Assembly: GCA_003150035.1 (NCBI GenBank)
Contig: QALR01000003.1
Coordinates: 1-64,000 of the forward strand
Direction of reading: 5' to 3'
Source of the DNA: Clostridiales bacterium
GTDB taxonomy: Bacteria; Bacillota; Clostridia; Oscillospirales; CAG-272
DNA length: 64,000 bases
The notes under the pieces are model-generated. The model saw only the letters and a program-made list of their open reading frames with translations, made no database searches and was not told the DNA's origin. Made by a program: the position numbers and the translations under genes. This document shows, in pieces, positions 40,149 to 48,580 of this stretch. Within the stretch, counting starts at the first letter, position 1. Each line of letters begins with the position of its first letter.

Positions 40149-41836
40149 GACGGCTGCTCCTTTATATTGCTATCCTTGGCGATTCCCGTATGCTTCTCCT
40201 CATCGCTGCGAACGAGACTCAAAGCGCCGGTCATCATAAGCCCAAGCTCTTCTTTTGTGGTTTTAGCGGCATGAACGATCCCCATCACGCGGCCGTGACA
40301 CAAAACCATGATTTTATCACACAGCGCAAGCATGACGTCAAGGTCCTCCCCAACGAACAGGATTCCGACGCCGCTCACCTTTTGCCGGTTCAAGATATCA
40401 TAAATCGCATAAGAGGAATGGATATCCAGTCCGCGCACCGGATACGCCGTAATAATAACATTCGGGCCGGTTTTAATTTCACGCCCCACCAACACCTTTT
40501 GCACATTGCCCCCGGAAAGGAGTCTCACCGGAGTTTCCGTTGACGGGGTGACAATTCCAAGCTCGGATATGACCGTCTGTGCATCAGCTCTGCCGCGGCG
40601 GCGGTTGACAAACGGGCTGAACCGGTTATCCTCTCTGTAATTTTTCAGAAGCATGTTGTCCGTGATCGAAAGGGATGGTGCAAGCCCCATGCCAAGTCTA
40701 TCTTCGGGAATAAAGCTCATCGCGATACCCTTTTCAATGATCCTCTTCGGAGAAAGCCCCACAATATTTTCTCCTTTGTGGACGATCTCGCCGCTTTGGA
40801 TTTTCCTAAGACCCGCAATCGCCTCACAAAGCTCTCTTTGTCCGCAGCCTGCGATGCCGGCCACGCCGAGGATCTCTCCGCCTCGGATATAAAAGCTGAT
40901 ATCGTCGATAGCACGCGCGCCTTCATCGCCGTCAATGACGAGATTTCGGATTTCTAATAACGGCTTTTTCTTCTCCACAACGGGACGCTCGATGTTGAGG
41001 GTGATTTTATGCCCCACCATCAGCTCCGTCAGCTTTTGCTCATTGGTCATGGCCGTCTCGACCGTTCCGACATATTCGCCCTTGCGCAGCACCGCCACGC
41101 GGTCGCTCACCGCCATCACCTCATGGAGCTTATGCGTAATGATAATGATGGCGTGTCCCTCTGCTTTCATCTTCCGCAAAACATCAAAAAGTTTCTCAGT
41201 CTCCTGGACGGTCAACACGGCGGTAGGCTCGTCCAGGATGATAACTTTTGCGCCGTAATACAACACCTTGATGATTTCCAGCGTCTGCTTCTCGCTGACC
41301 GCCATATTGTAAACTTTTTTCTTCGGATCTATTTCAAAGCCAAATGAACGGCTGATCCTTTCGATTTCCCCATAGCGGGATTTCCGTAAAATCCGTTCGG
41401 AAATAAAAAAGCCTACGGCGTGAAAAATCACCGACGCCGCAGCCCCGAATTTTCCGATTCCCTTTTTGCCCGACACCGCGGCACGATACTTCTCTCTAAA
41501 GCCAAACGGATGGCTTTCTCGTCCAAGCCACACGTTGTCCGCCGCAGAAAACACATCTACTAGCTTAAAGTGTTGATGCACCATCCCGATGCCGAGCATT
41601 TTGGCATCCTTCGGAGAGGTGATTTCCACTTTTTCTCCGTTCACGTAGATACTGCCGCTGTCAGGCTGATAAATCCCGGCCAGGATATTCATCAAAGTCG
41701 TTTTCCCGGAGCCGTTTTCTCCGAGCAGGGCGAGAATCTCGCCCTGCTTCAGAGATAGGTTGATATTCTTATTGGCAGCCGAACTGCCGAAGGTTTTCGT
41801 GATATTTTTCAGTTCTATCGCAAGCTCAGCTGTCAT
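40145..41836 (-). CDS. ABC transporter ATP-binding protein, double NBD (BMP/nucleoside type)
   Basis: A 563-residue fusion of two nucleotide-binding domains, as usual for this importer family. NBD1 has Walker A GENGSGKTT and a Walker B VIILDEPTAVLT. NBD2 has GIAGCGQREL in place of a Walker A and IITAYPVRGLD as a degenerate Walker B, so one site is probably inactive. NBD1 carries an extra segment of about 40 residues after the Q-loop (FREKYRAAVSGKKGIGKFG, then an Ala/Phe-rich stretch), which makes the protein longer than its usual 510. AAAGGAG precedes the ATG. Confidence 0.92.
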   Translation of the reverse strand: MTAELAIELKNITKTFGSSAANKNINLSLKQGEILALLGENGSGKTTLMNILAGIYQPDSGSIYVNGEKVEITSPKDAKMLGIGMVHQHFKLVDVFSAADNVWLGRESHPFGFREKYRAAVSGKKGIGKFGAAASVIFHAVGFFISERILRKSRYGEIERISRSFGFEIDPKKKVYNMAVSEKQTLEIIKVLYYGAKVIILDEPTAVLTVQETEKLFDVLRKMKAEGHAIIIITHKLHEVMAVSDRVAVLRKGEYVGTVETAMTNEQKLTELMVGHKITLNIERPVVEKKKPLLEIRNLVIDGDEGARAIDDISFYIRGGEILGVAGIAGCGQRELCEAIAGLRKIQSGEIVHKGENIVGLSPKRIIEKGIAMSFIPEDRLGMGLAPSLSITDNMLLKNYREDNRFSPFVNRRRGRADAQTVISELGIVTPSTETPVRLLSGGNVQKVLVGREIKTGPNVIITAYPVRGLDIHSSYAIYDILNRQKVSGVGILFVGEDLDVMLALCDKIMVLCHGRVMGIVHAAKTTKEELGLMMTGALSLVRSDEEKHTGIAKDSNIKEQPS

Positions 41837-41869
41837 AAAGAACTCCTTTATCTCATTTTTTACGCCCGA

Positions 41870-43147
41870 TTAGTCGGCAACACCTGTAACACCGGCGACA
41901 TAGTAGTTCATCGAGCCCTTGATGATGCTGTCAATCATCTCCGGGCCGCCGACCTCTGTCATATTGCCGGTGAGCTCGCCCGCCTCGTCCTTTTCATAAA
42001 TATAGTAAGCGGTGTTATCTTCGGAAATAACGGTCTTGCCGTCGTTTGTCAGCATAGCCTCCGTCGTCTTGACAACATTGCCGTCCTCGTCAAAGGAAAG
42101 CTTTACGTTCGAGAAAACATCCCACTCGCCGGAAAGGATCAGATCCTTTACCGCATCGATTTTCGCCTCGGTATCCTCTGTGCAGTTATCCGAGAGCGGA
42201 GAAATATCGACAAAGTTCTCTTTGAGACCGCCGTAATAAATACCGACCTTGTCCATAAAGTTGGCAGGATCATCTATCGCGGTTTCGATAGCAAATTTGT
42301 AATAAACATCCCAATTCCAGATCGGAGCGGTCAGATGTGCGTCCGGCGCGGACGGCGTCATATCGGAATTGTAGCCGCAGCCGAATACGCCCGCCTGCTC
42401 CGCCGCCATCTGAGGCTGCGCACTGTCACAGTGCTGAGCGATGACAACGCACGAATAGGTGTTGATAAGCGCTTCCGCCGCCTGTCTCTCCAATGTAGGA
42501 TTGCCCCATGTGTTAATCTCTTTTACATAAACCTGCGCCTCGTCACCGAGAATGGACTGTACGCCAAGTGTAAAGGCGTTGATGCCGCTGCAAGTCTCGG
42601 CATACTGCAAGCCGTAAGCGGAAACGTATCCGATATTGTATTTGTCATTTGAACCCTTGCCAACTTCTTTTGCCTTCAAGCCGGCCGCAATTCCAGAGAG
42701 ATAACGCGCCTGATAGATACGTCCGAAGTAGTTGTTGAAGTTGGTAGCATTGAAGGCATAGCCGGTCGCATGCGAGAAGATGATATTCGCATATTCCGGT
42801 TTTTCAGCCGCCTCTTCAAATGCGCCGAGATAGCCGAAGCTGATACCGAAAATAATATCGGCTCCCTGATTCGCCAATGCATCAATAGCTGCTGTAACCT
42901 GAGCATCCTCTTCCTCAACATTGTCCCGAATCAAAAGATTGACGGTATAGCCCTCCTCCTCCAACTGTTCGATGGCTTTGGTAATTCCGGTGTGGTGCGC
43001 ATAGGTGTAGCCGGCATCTTCATTCTGACTGCCGATGTAGATGGCGCCCACCGTAATATCCGCTTCTCCCGTTCCGCCGCACGAAGCGAGCAGCATCACG
43101 GAAATCAGCATCACCGCAGCAAGCACGAGTGACAGAATTTTCTTCAT
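41870..43147 (-). CDS. BMP-family (PnrA-like) substrate-binding lipoprotein
   Basis: 425 residues. The lipoprotein signal ends in LLASC (C23). The BMP domain starts near VGAIYIGSQNEDAGYTYAHHTG and continues with GADIIFGISFGYLG. PnrA-type proteins bind purine nucleosides outside the cell and pass them to an ABC importer; the adjoining permeases, ATPase and xpt support a purine ligand. AAAGGAG precedes the ATG; it follows xpt by 74 bp. Confidence 0.92.
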   Translation of the reverse strand: MKKILSLVLAAVMLISVMLLASCGGTGEADITVGAIYIGSQNEDAGYTYAHHTGITKAIEQLEEEGYTVNLLIRDNVEEEDAQVTAAIDALANQGADIIFGISFGYLGAFEEAAEKPEYANIIFSHATGYAFNATNFNNYFGRIYQARYLSGIAAGLKAKEVGKGSNDKYNIGYVSAYGLQYAETCSGINAFTLGVQSILGDEAQVYVKEINTWGNPTLERQAAEALINTYSCVVIAQHCDSAQPQMAAEQAGVFGCGYNSDMTPSAPDAHLTAPIWNWDVYYKFAIETAIDDPANFMDKVGIYYGGLKENFVDISPLSDNCTEDTEAKIDAVKDLILSGEWDVFSNVKLSFDEDGNVVKTTEAMLTNDGKTVISEDNTAYYIYEKDEAGELTGNMTEVGGPEMIDSIIKGSMNYYVAGVTGVAD

Positions 43148-43221
43148 AAGAAACAGGTCTCCTTTTGATAGTAAATATTTTTATGTAAACTTTCGTTACA
43201 TACAAAAAGAAAAACGCCCTC

Positions 43222-43794
43222 TCATCTACGGTAAACAATCCCGTCCGCCGACATGGCGTCGATGATAGCAAGCGATTCTACTCGAATTCCTTTTTTGCGC
43301 AAAGCGTCGCCGCCGTGCTGAAAGCCCTTCTCAACAGCAACAGCGCAGCCGACAAGTGTAGCCCCTGCTTGCTCCGCAAGAGAAAGCAGCCCAACAAGCG
43401 CTTCGCCCGTTGCCAAAAAATCGTCTACAAGCAGCACACGATCTTTATCGCAAAGATATTCCTTCGCCACAATTGCCTCATAAGTATTTTTATGAGTAAA
43501 GGACGTAATTCGCGCACGGTAAACGTCCGCCGACTGGTTGGCGCTTCTGCTTTTTTTGGCAAACACCACCGGAACATGCAGATAGGCCGCCGCCGCAACA
43601 GCAACAGCTATGCCAGATGCTTCGATAGTCAAAATCTTGGTTACCTTATCCTGCGCATACAGTCTTGCCATTTCTTCACCGAGCTGCATGAGAAAGTCCA
43701 CGTCGATCTGTTGGTTGAGAAAACTCCCGACCTTCAGAATATCCCCACCTAAAACAACGCCGTCACGTGCAATACGCGCTTCTAAAAGCTCCAT
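43222..43794 (-). CDS. xpt: Xanthine phosphoribosyltransferase
   Basis: Converts xanthine and PRPP to XMP. 190 residues from the ATG at 43794, which has GGGAGG upstream. The start ELLEARIARDGVVLGGDILKV and the PRPP loop VLLVDDFLATGEA are diagnostic. It leads the importer operon, so purine uptake and salvage are made together. The leader holds a terminator 27-60 bases before the start, which implies attenuation. Confidence 0.93.
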   Translation of the reverse strand: MELLEARIARDGVVLGGDILKVGSFLNQQIDVDFLMQLGEEMARLYAQDKVTKILTIEASGIAVAVAAAAYLHVPVVFAKKSRSANQSADVYRARITSFTHKNTYEAIVAKEYLCDKDRVLLVDDFLATGEALVGLLSLAEQAGATLVGCAVAVEKGFQHGGDALRKKGIRVESLAIIDAMSADGIVYRR

Positions 43795-43820
43795 ACTAAA
43801 GCCTCCCGCCATCCGGAAAT

Positions 43821-43854
43821 AAAAAAAGCAGATAGAAAAACGTCCATATCCGCC
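43821..43854 (-). terminator. Attenuator terminator in the xpt leader
   Basis: Minus strand: GCGGATA and TATCTGC pair (one G-T) and are followed by TTTTTTT, before the xpt ribosome site. Confidence 0.72.
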
Positions 43855-43923
43855 AAAAAAGAGAACCTATCCCCAGGAAGATAGCTTGTCCGCCGAGGAT
43901 GAATCCCGAAACTCTTTATTTAC
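43855..43923 (-). promoter_or_regulatory. Unrecognised structured leader of xpt (riboswitch candidate)
   Basis: About 70 nt between the start site and the attenuator. It contains a GGCGGACAAG segment, a CTATC-TTCCTGG-GGATAG hairpin and then GGCGGATATGG, so GGCGGAC/GGCGGAT compete around the terminator. The purine-riboswitch core sequences are absent. Confidence 0.5.
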
Positions 43924-43929
43924 AAATAC

Positions 43930-43958
43930 ATTATATAACAAAATATTCAAATAGTCAA
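43930..43958 (-). promoter_or_regulatory. Promoter of the xpt operon
   Basis: Minus strand: TTGACT (43958-43953), 17-bp spacer, TATAAT (43935-43930). Confidence 0.78.
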
Positions 43959-44538
43959 CACACATTATTCACAGTTTCCAACATAATATTTTACAAAATT
44001 TAGATATTTTTCACATAAATTCAAAAAAAATTTCCGTTTTACCGCCAAATTTCACAAAATTGTTCGAAAAGATTTGAAAAATTTAAAAATGTTTTTATGA
44101 ATTTGTAAGCACGGCGCCCGCCCTTAACACGGCAAAGCCAATCCCCTACTGAGCACCATCGGAAAATTTTTCGTCTTAATTTCGGAAGAAATCCTACCGA
44201 AGATACTGAAATCGCATTCCTCCCTTGAAAAAACATGGAAAATATGGTATAATGGCCTTGCAGCAAAAATTGGACGCCTGCAAAGAAATCCGCCTATAGA
44301 AAATCCGCTGAATTTATACGGGAAACGTATCTGCATAAAATTTCCTCAATATCGTCCCTTTTCCCTCTGTTGATACGTTATATAAATATATAGATTTTAC
44401 ATCTCTTTTACAATAGAATGTCGTTGCGTATTCAGCAAAAGCTGTGCCCTCTAACGGCATGTGCTGCAATTCCAATGTGATATTTTTTCCGATTACAACA
44501 AATCAATATTGATTCACGCAAGATGGGAGGGGGTTTGT
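43959..44538. other. AT-rich divergent intergenic region between xpt and fakA
   Basis: About 580 bases without a supported gene. Apart from the promoter at 44225 I see only AT-rich sequence and a leader of about 280 nt before fakA, with no recognised RNA family. Confidence 0.5.
44225..44253 (+). promoter_or_regulatory. Promoter upstream of fakA
   Basis: TTGAAA (44225-44230), 17-bp spacer, TATAAT (44248-44253). Confidence 0.65.
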
Positions 44539-46188
44539 ATGACAGCGAAAATAACGGTCGGCGGAAAAACGCTGTATACCATGCTGGTTTCGGCAGCAAA
44601 CACGCTTGAGAACAACAAAACCGAAATCAACAATCTCAACGTATTTCCCGTTCCGGACGGCGATACGGGCACCAACATGAGTTTGACTCTCGGCGCTGTC
44701 CGTGAAATCGAGCCAGAAAACGAAAGCGTTTCCGAATGTGCCACCAAAGCGGCCGACGCCGTACTCCGCTCAGCGAGAGGCAACTCGGGCGCGATACTCG
44801 CCCTTTTCTTTCGCGGCTTTTCCAAATCCGTAAAGGGTAAACGGGACGCCGATACCGAGGCCATTGCCCAAGCGTTCGAGGATGGAAAAAACGAGGCGTA
44901 TAAAGCGGTCATGAACCCGACGGAGGGAACCATTCTGACGGTCATCCGCCGATGCGCAGAGGAGGCAAAAAAGGCGCAGAAAAAATTCACTTCCGATATC
45001 TCTGGGTTCTTCTCTCAGATGGTTAAAACCGCAGAAAAGACATTGGAAAAGACGCCGGATCAGCTTCCCGTGCTCAAGGAAGCCAATGTCGTGGATGCCG
45101 GCGGCAAAGGCTTTGTCATGATGTTAAGGGGAATGCTTTCCGCCCTGAAGGGAAAGCCGGTCAAGGCAAAAACAGCCTCGGGGGAATCGTCCCCTGTCAG
45201 CAAAGCAGATTTTTCCGAGTTTCACTCCGACGATATCCGATTCAACTACTGCACAGAATGTATTATCGAGAAAAAGGAAGCGTACCACGGTGAGGGCACC
45301 TGCACCGCCCTTTCCGATTATATCGGCACCATCGGCGACAGCGCAGTTTTTGTCGATGCAGAGGATATCGTCAAGCTTCACATTCATACCAACGATCCGG
45401 GTCTTGTCCTGACGCAGGCTCTGGTTTACGGCTCGCTTACAACTGTTAAAATCGAAAACATGAAAAAGCAGTATTCCGCGCTTGCGGAAATAGACGAGAA
45501 TCCACAGGCGAAGCCGTCTCTTGCAAAGCCGGAGAAAAAATACGGCTTTGTCGCCGTCTGCATGGGCGACGGTCTGCGGGATACATTCCGCGACTTCGGC
45601 GTGGATGAAATTGTATACGGCGGTCAAACCATGAATCCCAGCATGCAGGAGCTGCTCGATGCCGTGAGCCGAACGCCGGCGGAGACGGTATTCATTCTGC
45701 CCAACAATAAAAATATCGATATGGTGGCAACCGAGGCGGCAGGCGCCGTCGCGGATAAAAATGTCATCGTCCTGCATACGAAAAGCGTTCCGGAGGGAAT
45801 TTCCGCACTCCTCGCCTTTGATGAGGATGCATCTCCTGAGGGAAATACCGACGCTATGTCTGAAGCGTTCGGAAAAGTCAAAACGCTTTCGGTGACCCAC
45901 GCGGTTCGTGATGCCTCTGTCGGAGGGATCACGGTCAAAGCCGGGCAGGCGTTGGGACTTCTGAACGGGAAAATCCGCGCAGTCGGAGAAAACAGCCGCG
46001 CATGCATAGAAAAACTTCTTGACACCGTGAGGGACGCGGCTTATATATCGGTTTTCTACGGCGAGGATGTGACCGAGGACGAGGCACACGATGTAGAGGC
46101 AATGCTTGCCGACGCGGTGCACGGCGCCGAAGTGCTTTCCGTTTACGGCGGACAGCCGCTCTATGACTATATCATTTCGATAGAATGA
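44539..46188 (+). CDS. fakA: Fatty acid kinase catalytic subunit-like DAK2/DegV-C protein (FakA/YloV)
   Basis: 549 residues. The N-terminal DhaL/DAK2 domain (about 5-200) has the Mg-ADP motifs NVFPVPDGDTGTNMSLTL and SARGNSGAIL. A middle domain has CTECIIE (the FakA linker) and the C-terminal domain is DegV-like. FakA phosphorylates fatty acids presented by FakB proteins, feeding exogenous fatty acids into phospholipids; no fakB is nearby. The ATG at 44539 follows GGGAGGGGG. In Firmicutes it often sits with rpmB, asp23 and recG, which are absent here. Confidence 0.9.
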   Translation: MTAKITVGGKTLYTMLVSAANTLENNKTEINNLNVFPVPDGDTGTNMSLTLGAVREIEPENESVSECATKAADAVLRSARGNSGAILALFFRGFSKSVKGKRDADTEAIAQAFEDGKNEAYKAVMNPTEGTILTVIRRCAEEAKKAQKKFTSDISGFFSQMVKTAEKTLEKTPDQLPVLKEANVVDAGGKGFVMMLRGMLSALKGKPVKAKTASGESSPVSKADFSEFHSDDIRFNYCTECIIEKKEAYHGEGTCTALSDYIGTIGDSAVFVDAEDIVKLHIHTNDPGLVLTQALVYGSLTTVKIENMKKQYSALAEIDENPQAKPSLAKPEKKYGFVAVCMGDGLRDTFRDFGVDEIVYGGQTMNPSMQELLDAVSRTPAETVFILPNNKNIDMVATEAAGAVADKNVIVLHTKSVPEGISALLAFDEDASPEGNTDAMSEAFGKVKTLSVTHAVRDASVGGITVKAGQALGLLNGKIRAVGENSRACIEKLLDTVRDAAYISVFYGEDVTEDEAHDVEAMLADAVHGAEVLSVYGGQPLYDYIISIE

Positions 46189-46195
46189 CAAAAAG

Positions 46196-46237
46196 AAAAT
46201 ACCGCGCGGGTTTTCTCCTTTCCCGCGCGGTATTTTT
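46196..46237 (+). terminator. Terminator after fakA
   Basis: AAAATACCGCGCGGG pairs with CCCGCGCGGTATTTT across 11 nt. Confidence 0.9.
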
Positions 46238-46242
46238 GCGTT

Positions 46243-46545
46243 TCAGCCACAGTGGGGCATGGAAACCGCAGTTTCCGTTTGCGCTGTCACGGTCTGCGAT
46301 ACGGTAAGCTCTCCGTCGTCTGTGGAAGAGGTGACGTCTGCGTTCTCTCTAATCCATTCGAAAATCCGGGCAGCTTCCCTTTCACCGATGTCAAATACCT
46401 GCACGGACCCGCTGATTCCGGTCACAAGATAGCCGTTATCCAAAAGCTGTATCGTTCCATATTGGCCGGAAGACAGGCACTGCGCCGACAGCGTAAGCAT
46501 CGTTTCGGCAGATTCCAAGAGCGCGGAAAAGTCCGTCCCGCTCAT
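46243..46545 (-). CDS. Small hypothetical protein
   Basis: About 100 residues from the ATG at 46545 (MSGTDFSALLESAE), or 137 from an ATG at 46656 whose N-terminus would be read from terminator-like poly-purine sequence. No good ribosome site was seen for either. Codon use looks coding (LDNGYLVTGISGSVQVFDIGERE, in part). I recognise no family and no promoter; it could be the remainder of a longer gene. Confidence 0.4.
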   Translation of the reverse strand: MSGTDFSALLESAETMLTLSAQCLSSGQYGTIQLLDNGYLVTGISGSVQVFDIGEREAARIFEWIRENADVTSSTDDGELTVSQTVTAQTETAVSMPHCG

Positions 46546-46701
46546 ATCAACTGCCGCGGCGCCGTCTGGGAAAGCCGCGGGTATAAGCTTTCGGTTTTCG
46601 CTATGGCCCCACGGCTTCTTTTTTGTCCTTTTTCTTTGCGGAAAGAAAAAGAACAAAGGCTTTCTGCCTTTTCCAAAAGGGAAAAAAAGGAAACCCTCAC
46701 A

Positions 46702-46732
46702 AAAAAAACGGACGCATCCGCGTCCGTTTTTC
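46702..46732 (-). terminator. Terminator after upp
   Basis: CGGACGC-GGAT-GCGTCCG stem flanked by A- and T-runs. Confidence 0.85.
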
Positions 46733-46734
46733 CT

Positions 46735-47364
46735 TTATTTCGTTCCGAAAAGGCGGTCGCCTGCGTCGCCGAGTCCCGGCAGAATGTAGGCATGCTCATT
46801 GAGCTTTTCGTCCACTGCCGCCACGTAGATATCGACGTCGGGATGATTTTTCTGCACCGCCGCCACGCCCTCCGGCGCCGCAACAAGGCACATCAGGCGA
46901 AGGTGCGTGCAGCCGCGCTCCTTGAGCTTCATCAGGGCGTCCGACGCGCTGCCGCCGGTCGCGAGCATCGGATCGACAACGATAACGATGCGCTCCGAAA
47001 TATCCGCGGGCAGCTTGCAGTAATATTCGATCGGCAGATGCGTTTCCGGGTCGCGGTAAAGACCGATATGCCCGACCTTCGCCACGGGAACCAGTTCAAG
47101 CAGTCCGTCCACCATGCCGAGCCCCGCGCGCAGAATTGGGACGATGGCAAGCTTCTTGCCGGAAATGACCTTGCCCGTCATTTTCTCAAGCGGCGTTTCG
47201 ATTTCCATATCCTCAAGCGGCAGGTCGCGCGTCACCTCATAGCCCATAAGCATAGCGATCTCATCGAGCAGCTCGCGGAAATCCTTTGCGCCGGTCTCTT
47301 TTTTTCTCATATAGGTGAGCTTATGCTGGATCAGCGGATGGTCGATTACATGAAGTTCGCTCAT
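46735..47364 (-). CDS. upp: Uracil phosphoribosyltransferase
   Basis: Salvages uracil with PRPP to UMP. 209 residues, the normal length. Diagnostic parts are HPLIQHKLTYMR near the start, the ILRAGLGMVDG loop and the PRPP-binding IVVVDPMLATGGSA; the C-terminal GLGDAGDRLFGT closes the active site. AGAAAGAAAATGAG precedes the ATG. It stands alone with its own promoter (47401-47429) and terminator. Confidence 0.96.
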   Translation of the reverse strand: MSELHVIDHPLIQHKLTYMRKKETGAKDFRELLDEIAMLMGYEVTRDLPLEDMEIETPLEKMTGKVISGKKLAIVPILRAGLGMVDGLLELVPVAKVGHIGLYRDPETHLPIEYYCKLPADISERIVIVVDPMLATGGSASDALMKLKERGCTHLRLMCLVAAPEGVAAVQKNHPDVDIYVAAVDEKLNEHAYILPGLGDAGDRLFGTK

Positions 47365-47400
47365 TTTCTTTCTCCTTTTCGGTTTTGATTTTCGCTTCGT

Positions 47401-47429
47401 ATTGTATCATAGAATCCGGCACAATTCAA
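47401..47429 (-). promoter_or_regulatory. Promoter of upp
   Basis: Minus strand: TTGAAT (47429-47424), 17-bp spacer, TACAAT (47406-47401). Confidence 0.7.
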
Positions 47430-47469
47430 TATAAAAGCGGATTCTTCGTTCAATTTTTCCATAAAGGGC

Positions 47470-47583
47470 TCACCGCCATGCGGCGCGGCAAGGGCCGGAA
47501 AAGCCAATCCTCACATTCAGTTGGGGATTTCTATCCCCCGTTGAACACAAAAAAGTGCCCGCCGCCGGAGCGGTAGGGGACAT
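47470..47583 (-). CDS. Candidate mini-ORF (37 codons) inside repeat copy B
   Basis: ATG at 47583 is preceded by AGGGGG and opens MSPTAPAAGTFLCSTGDRNP, ending in TGA at 47470. Copy C encodes a related 34-residue peptide and copy A the same frame with ATA for ATG. There is no evidence of translation; the frame may simply reflect gap-free divergence of a structured element. Confidence 0.25.
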   Translation of the reverse strand: MSPTAPAAGTFLCSTGDRNPQLNVRIGFSGPCRAAWR

Positions 47584-47594
47584 CCCCCTAAGTT
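47471..47594 (-). repeat. Dispersed structured 3'-UTR element, copy B
   Basis: Minus-strand AACTTAGGGGGATGTCC starts inside the last codons of the pseudouridine synthase gene, the TAG being its stop codon. It continues with ACCGCTCCGGCGGCGGG, the hairpin TTCA..GGGG/CCCC..TGAA and CCCTTGCCGCGCCGCATGG. Orientation relative to the gene is the same as in copies A and C. Confidence 0.8.
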
Positions 47595-48568
47595 ATATTC
47601 TTGATATCCCATCCCCGCAAAAAAGGGATTTTTTCTGTTTCAACGGAAAAGCTCCTCCCCTCAAGATAGGAGAGCAGGGACGGCACATCCCTCTCAAAGC
47701 GCAGACGCCATGCGCACAGCGCCTGTCGACAGCACCCCGCGTCCCGGTCCGCCTTATTTTCCGCGTATTTTCCGTCACCGACAAGCGGATGCCCGATGCT
47801 CGCCATATGCGCGCGAATCTGATGCGTGCGGCCGGTCACAAGCTCCACCTCCAGAAGCGCATCTCCGTCCCGCGCGGCAAGCACGCGGTATTTCGTCACG
47901 ATTTTTTTGAGCTCTCCGCGCACGCCGGCGACCTTTCCCGGATAAACCGTAACTTTATTGGCGTCAGCATCCTTGACAAGATAACCCGTGAGCGTCGCCT
48001 CCCGCGGCGCGGGAATTCCGTGGACCAGACATAAATAATATTTGGAAATGGCCCGCTTCTTGATTTTTTCATTGAGTATCCGAAGCGTTTCGGCATTTTT
48101 CGCCGCAAGCACAAGTCCGCAGGTATTGCGGTCGATGCGGTTGCAGAGCGCCGGCACAAAAGACTGTTCCCTTGCCGGATCGTATTCGCCCTTGGCATAC
48201 AGATACGCCTTGACCTGCTCGACAAGGGTATTTTGCTCACCTTCTCTGTCGCTATGGGAAAGCATGCCTACCGGCTTATCGCAAATCAGAAGATTTTCAT
48301 CCTCATAAACGATTCCGAAAGCGGGACGGATGTGTTTGAACAGCTCGGCGGACGCTTCCCGCAGAAGAAATTCGGGCGGCAAAAACAGCTCGACCGTGTC
48401 GCCCGCCGCCAGCATCTGCCCTACCTCGGCGCGCCTGCGGTTCACCTTGATTTTTTTCGTGCGGATACCTTTATACATGAGGGACCCCGGCAGATTCCGG
48501 AACGTTTTGGTGAGGAATTTGTCGAGCCGCTGTCCCGCGTCGTTGGGTCCGACCGTGATTTTTTCCAT
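47588..48568 (-). CDS. RluA/RluD-family pseudouridine synthase
   Basis: 326 residues. An S4-like RNA-binding domain (about 5-70: GQRLDKFLTKTF) precedes the catalytic domain, where the catalytic Asp lies in RIDRNTCGLVL (family HRLDRDTSG) and a RTHQIRAHMASIGHPLVGD motif follows. It isomerises uridines in 23S rRNA or tRNA; the exact site is not predictable. Its stop codon lies within repeat copy B. It follows mtaB by 12 bp on the minus strand. Confidence 0.92.
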   Translation of the reverse strand: MEKITVGPNDAGQRLDKFLTKTFRNLPGSLMYKGIRTKKIKVNRRRAEVGQMLAAGDTVELFLPPEFLLREASAELFKHIRPAFGIVYEDENLLICDKPVGMLSHSDREGEQNTLVEQVKAYLYAKGEYDPAREQSFVPALCNRIDRNTCGLVLAAKNAETLRILNEKIKKRAISKYYLCLVHGIPAPREATLTGYLVKDADANKVTVYPGKVAGVRGELKKIVTKYRVLAARDGDALLEVELVTGRTHQIRAHMASIGHPLVGDGKYAENKADRDAGCCRQALCAWRLRFERDVPSLLSYLEGRSFSVETEKIPFLRGWDIKNIT

Positions 48569-48580
48569 CTTCTTCCCTCC

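Noticed and set aside
43855..43923. Purine (guanine/xanthine) riboswitch before xpt
   Set aside because: The conserved three-way-junction bases and loop pair of the purine riboswitch are not present.
45124..46191. Minus-strand open frame of 355 codons
   Set aside because: Antisense to fakA; Cys/Arg/His-rich shadow.
46252..47388. Plus-strand open frame of 378 codons
   Set aside because: Runs through the upp terminator and antisense to upp; no signals.
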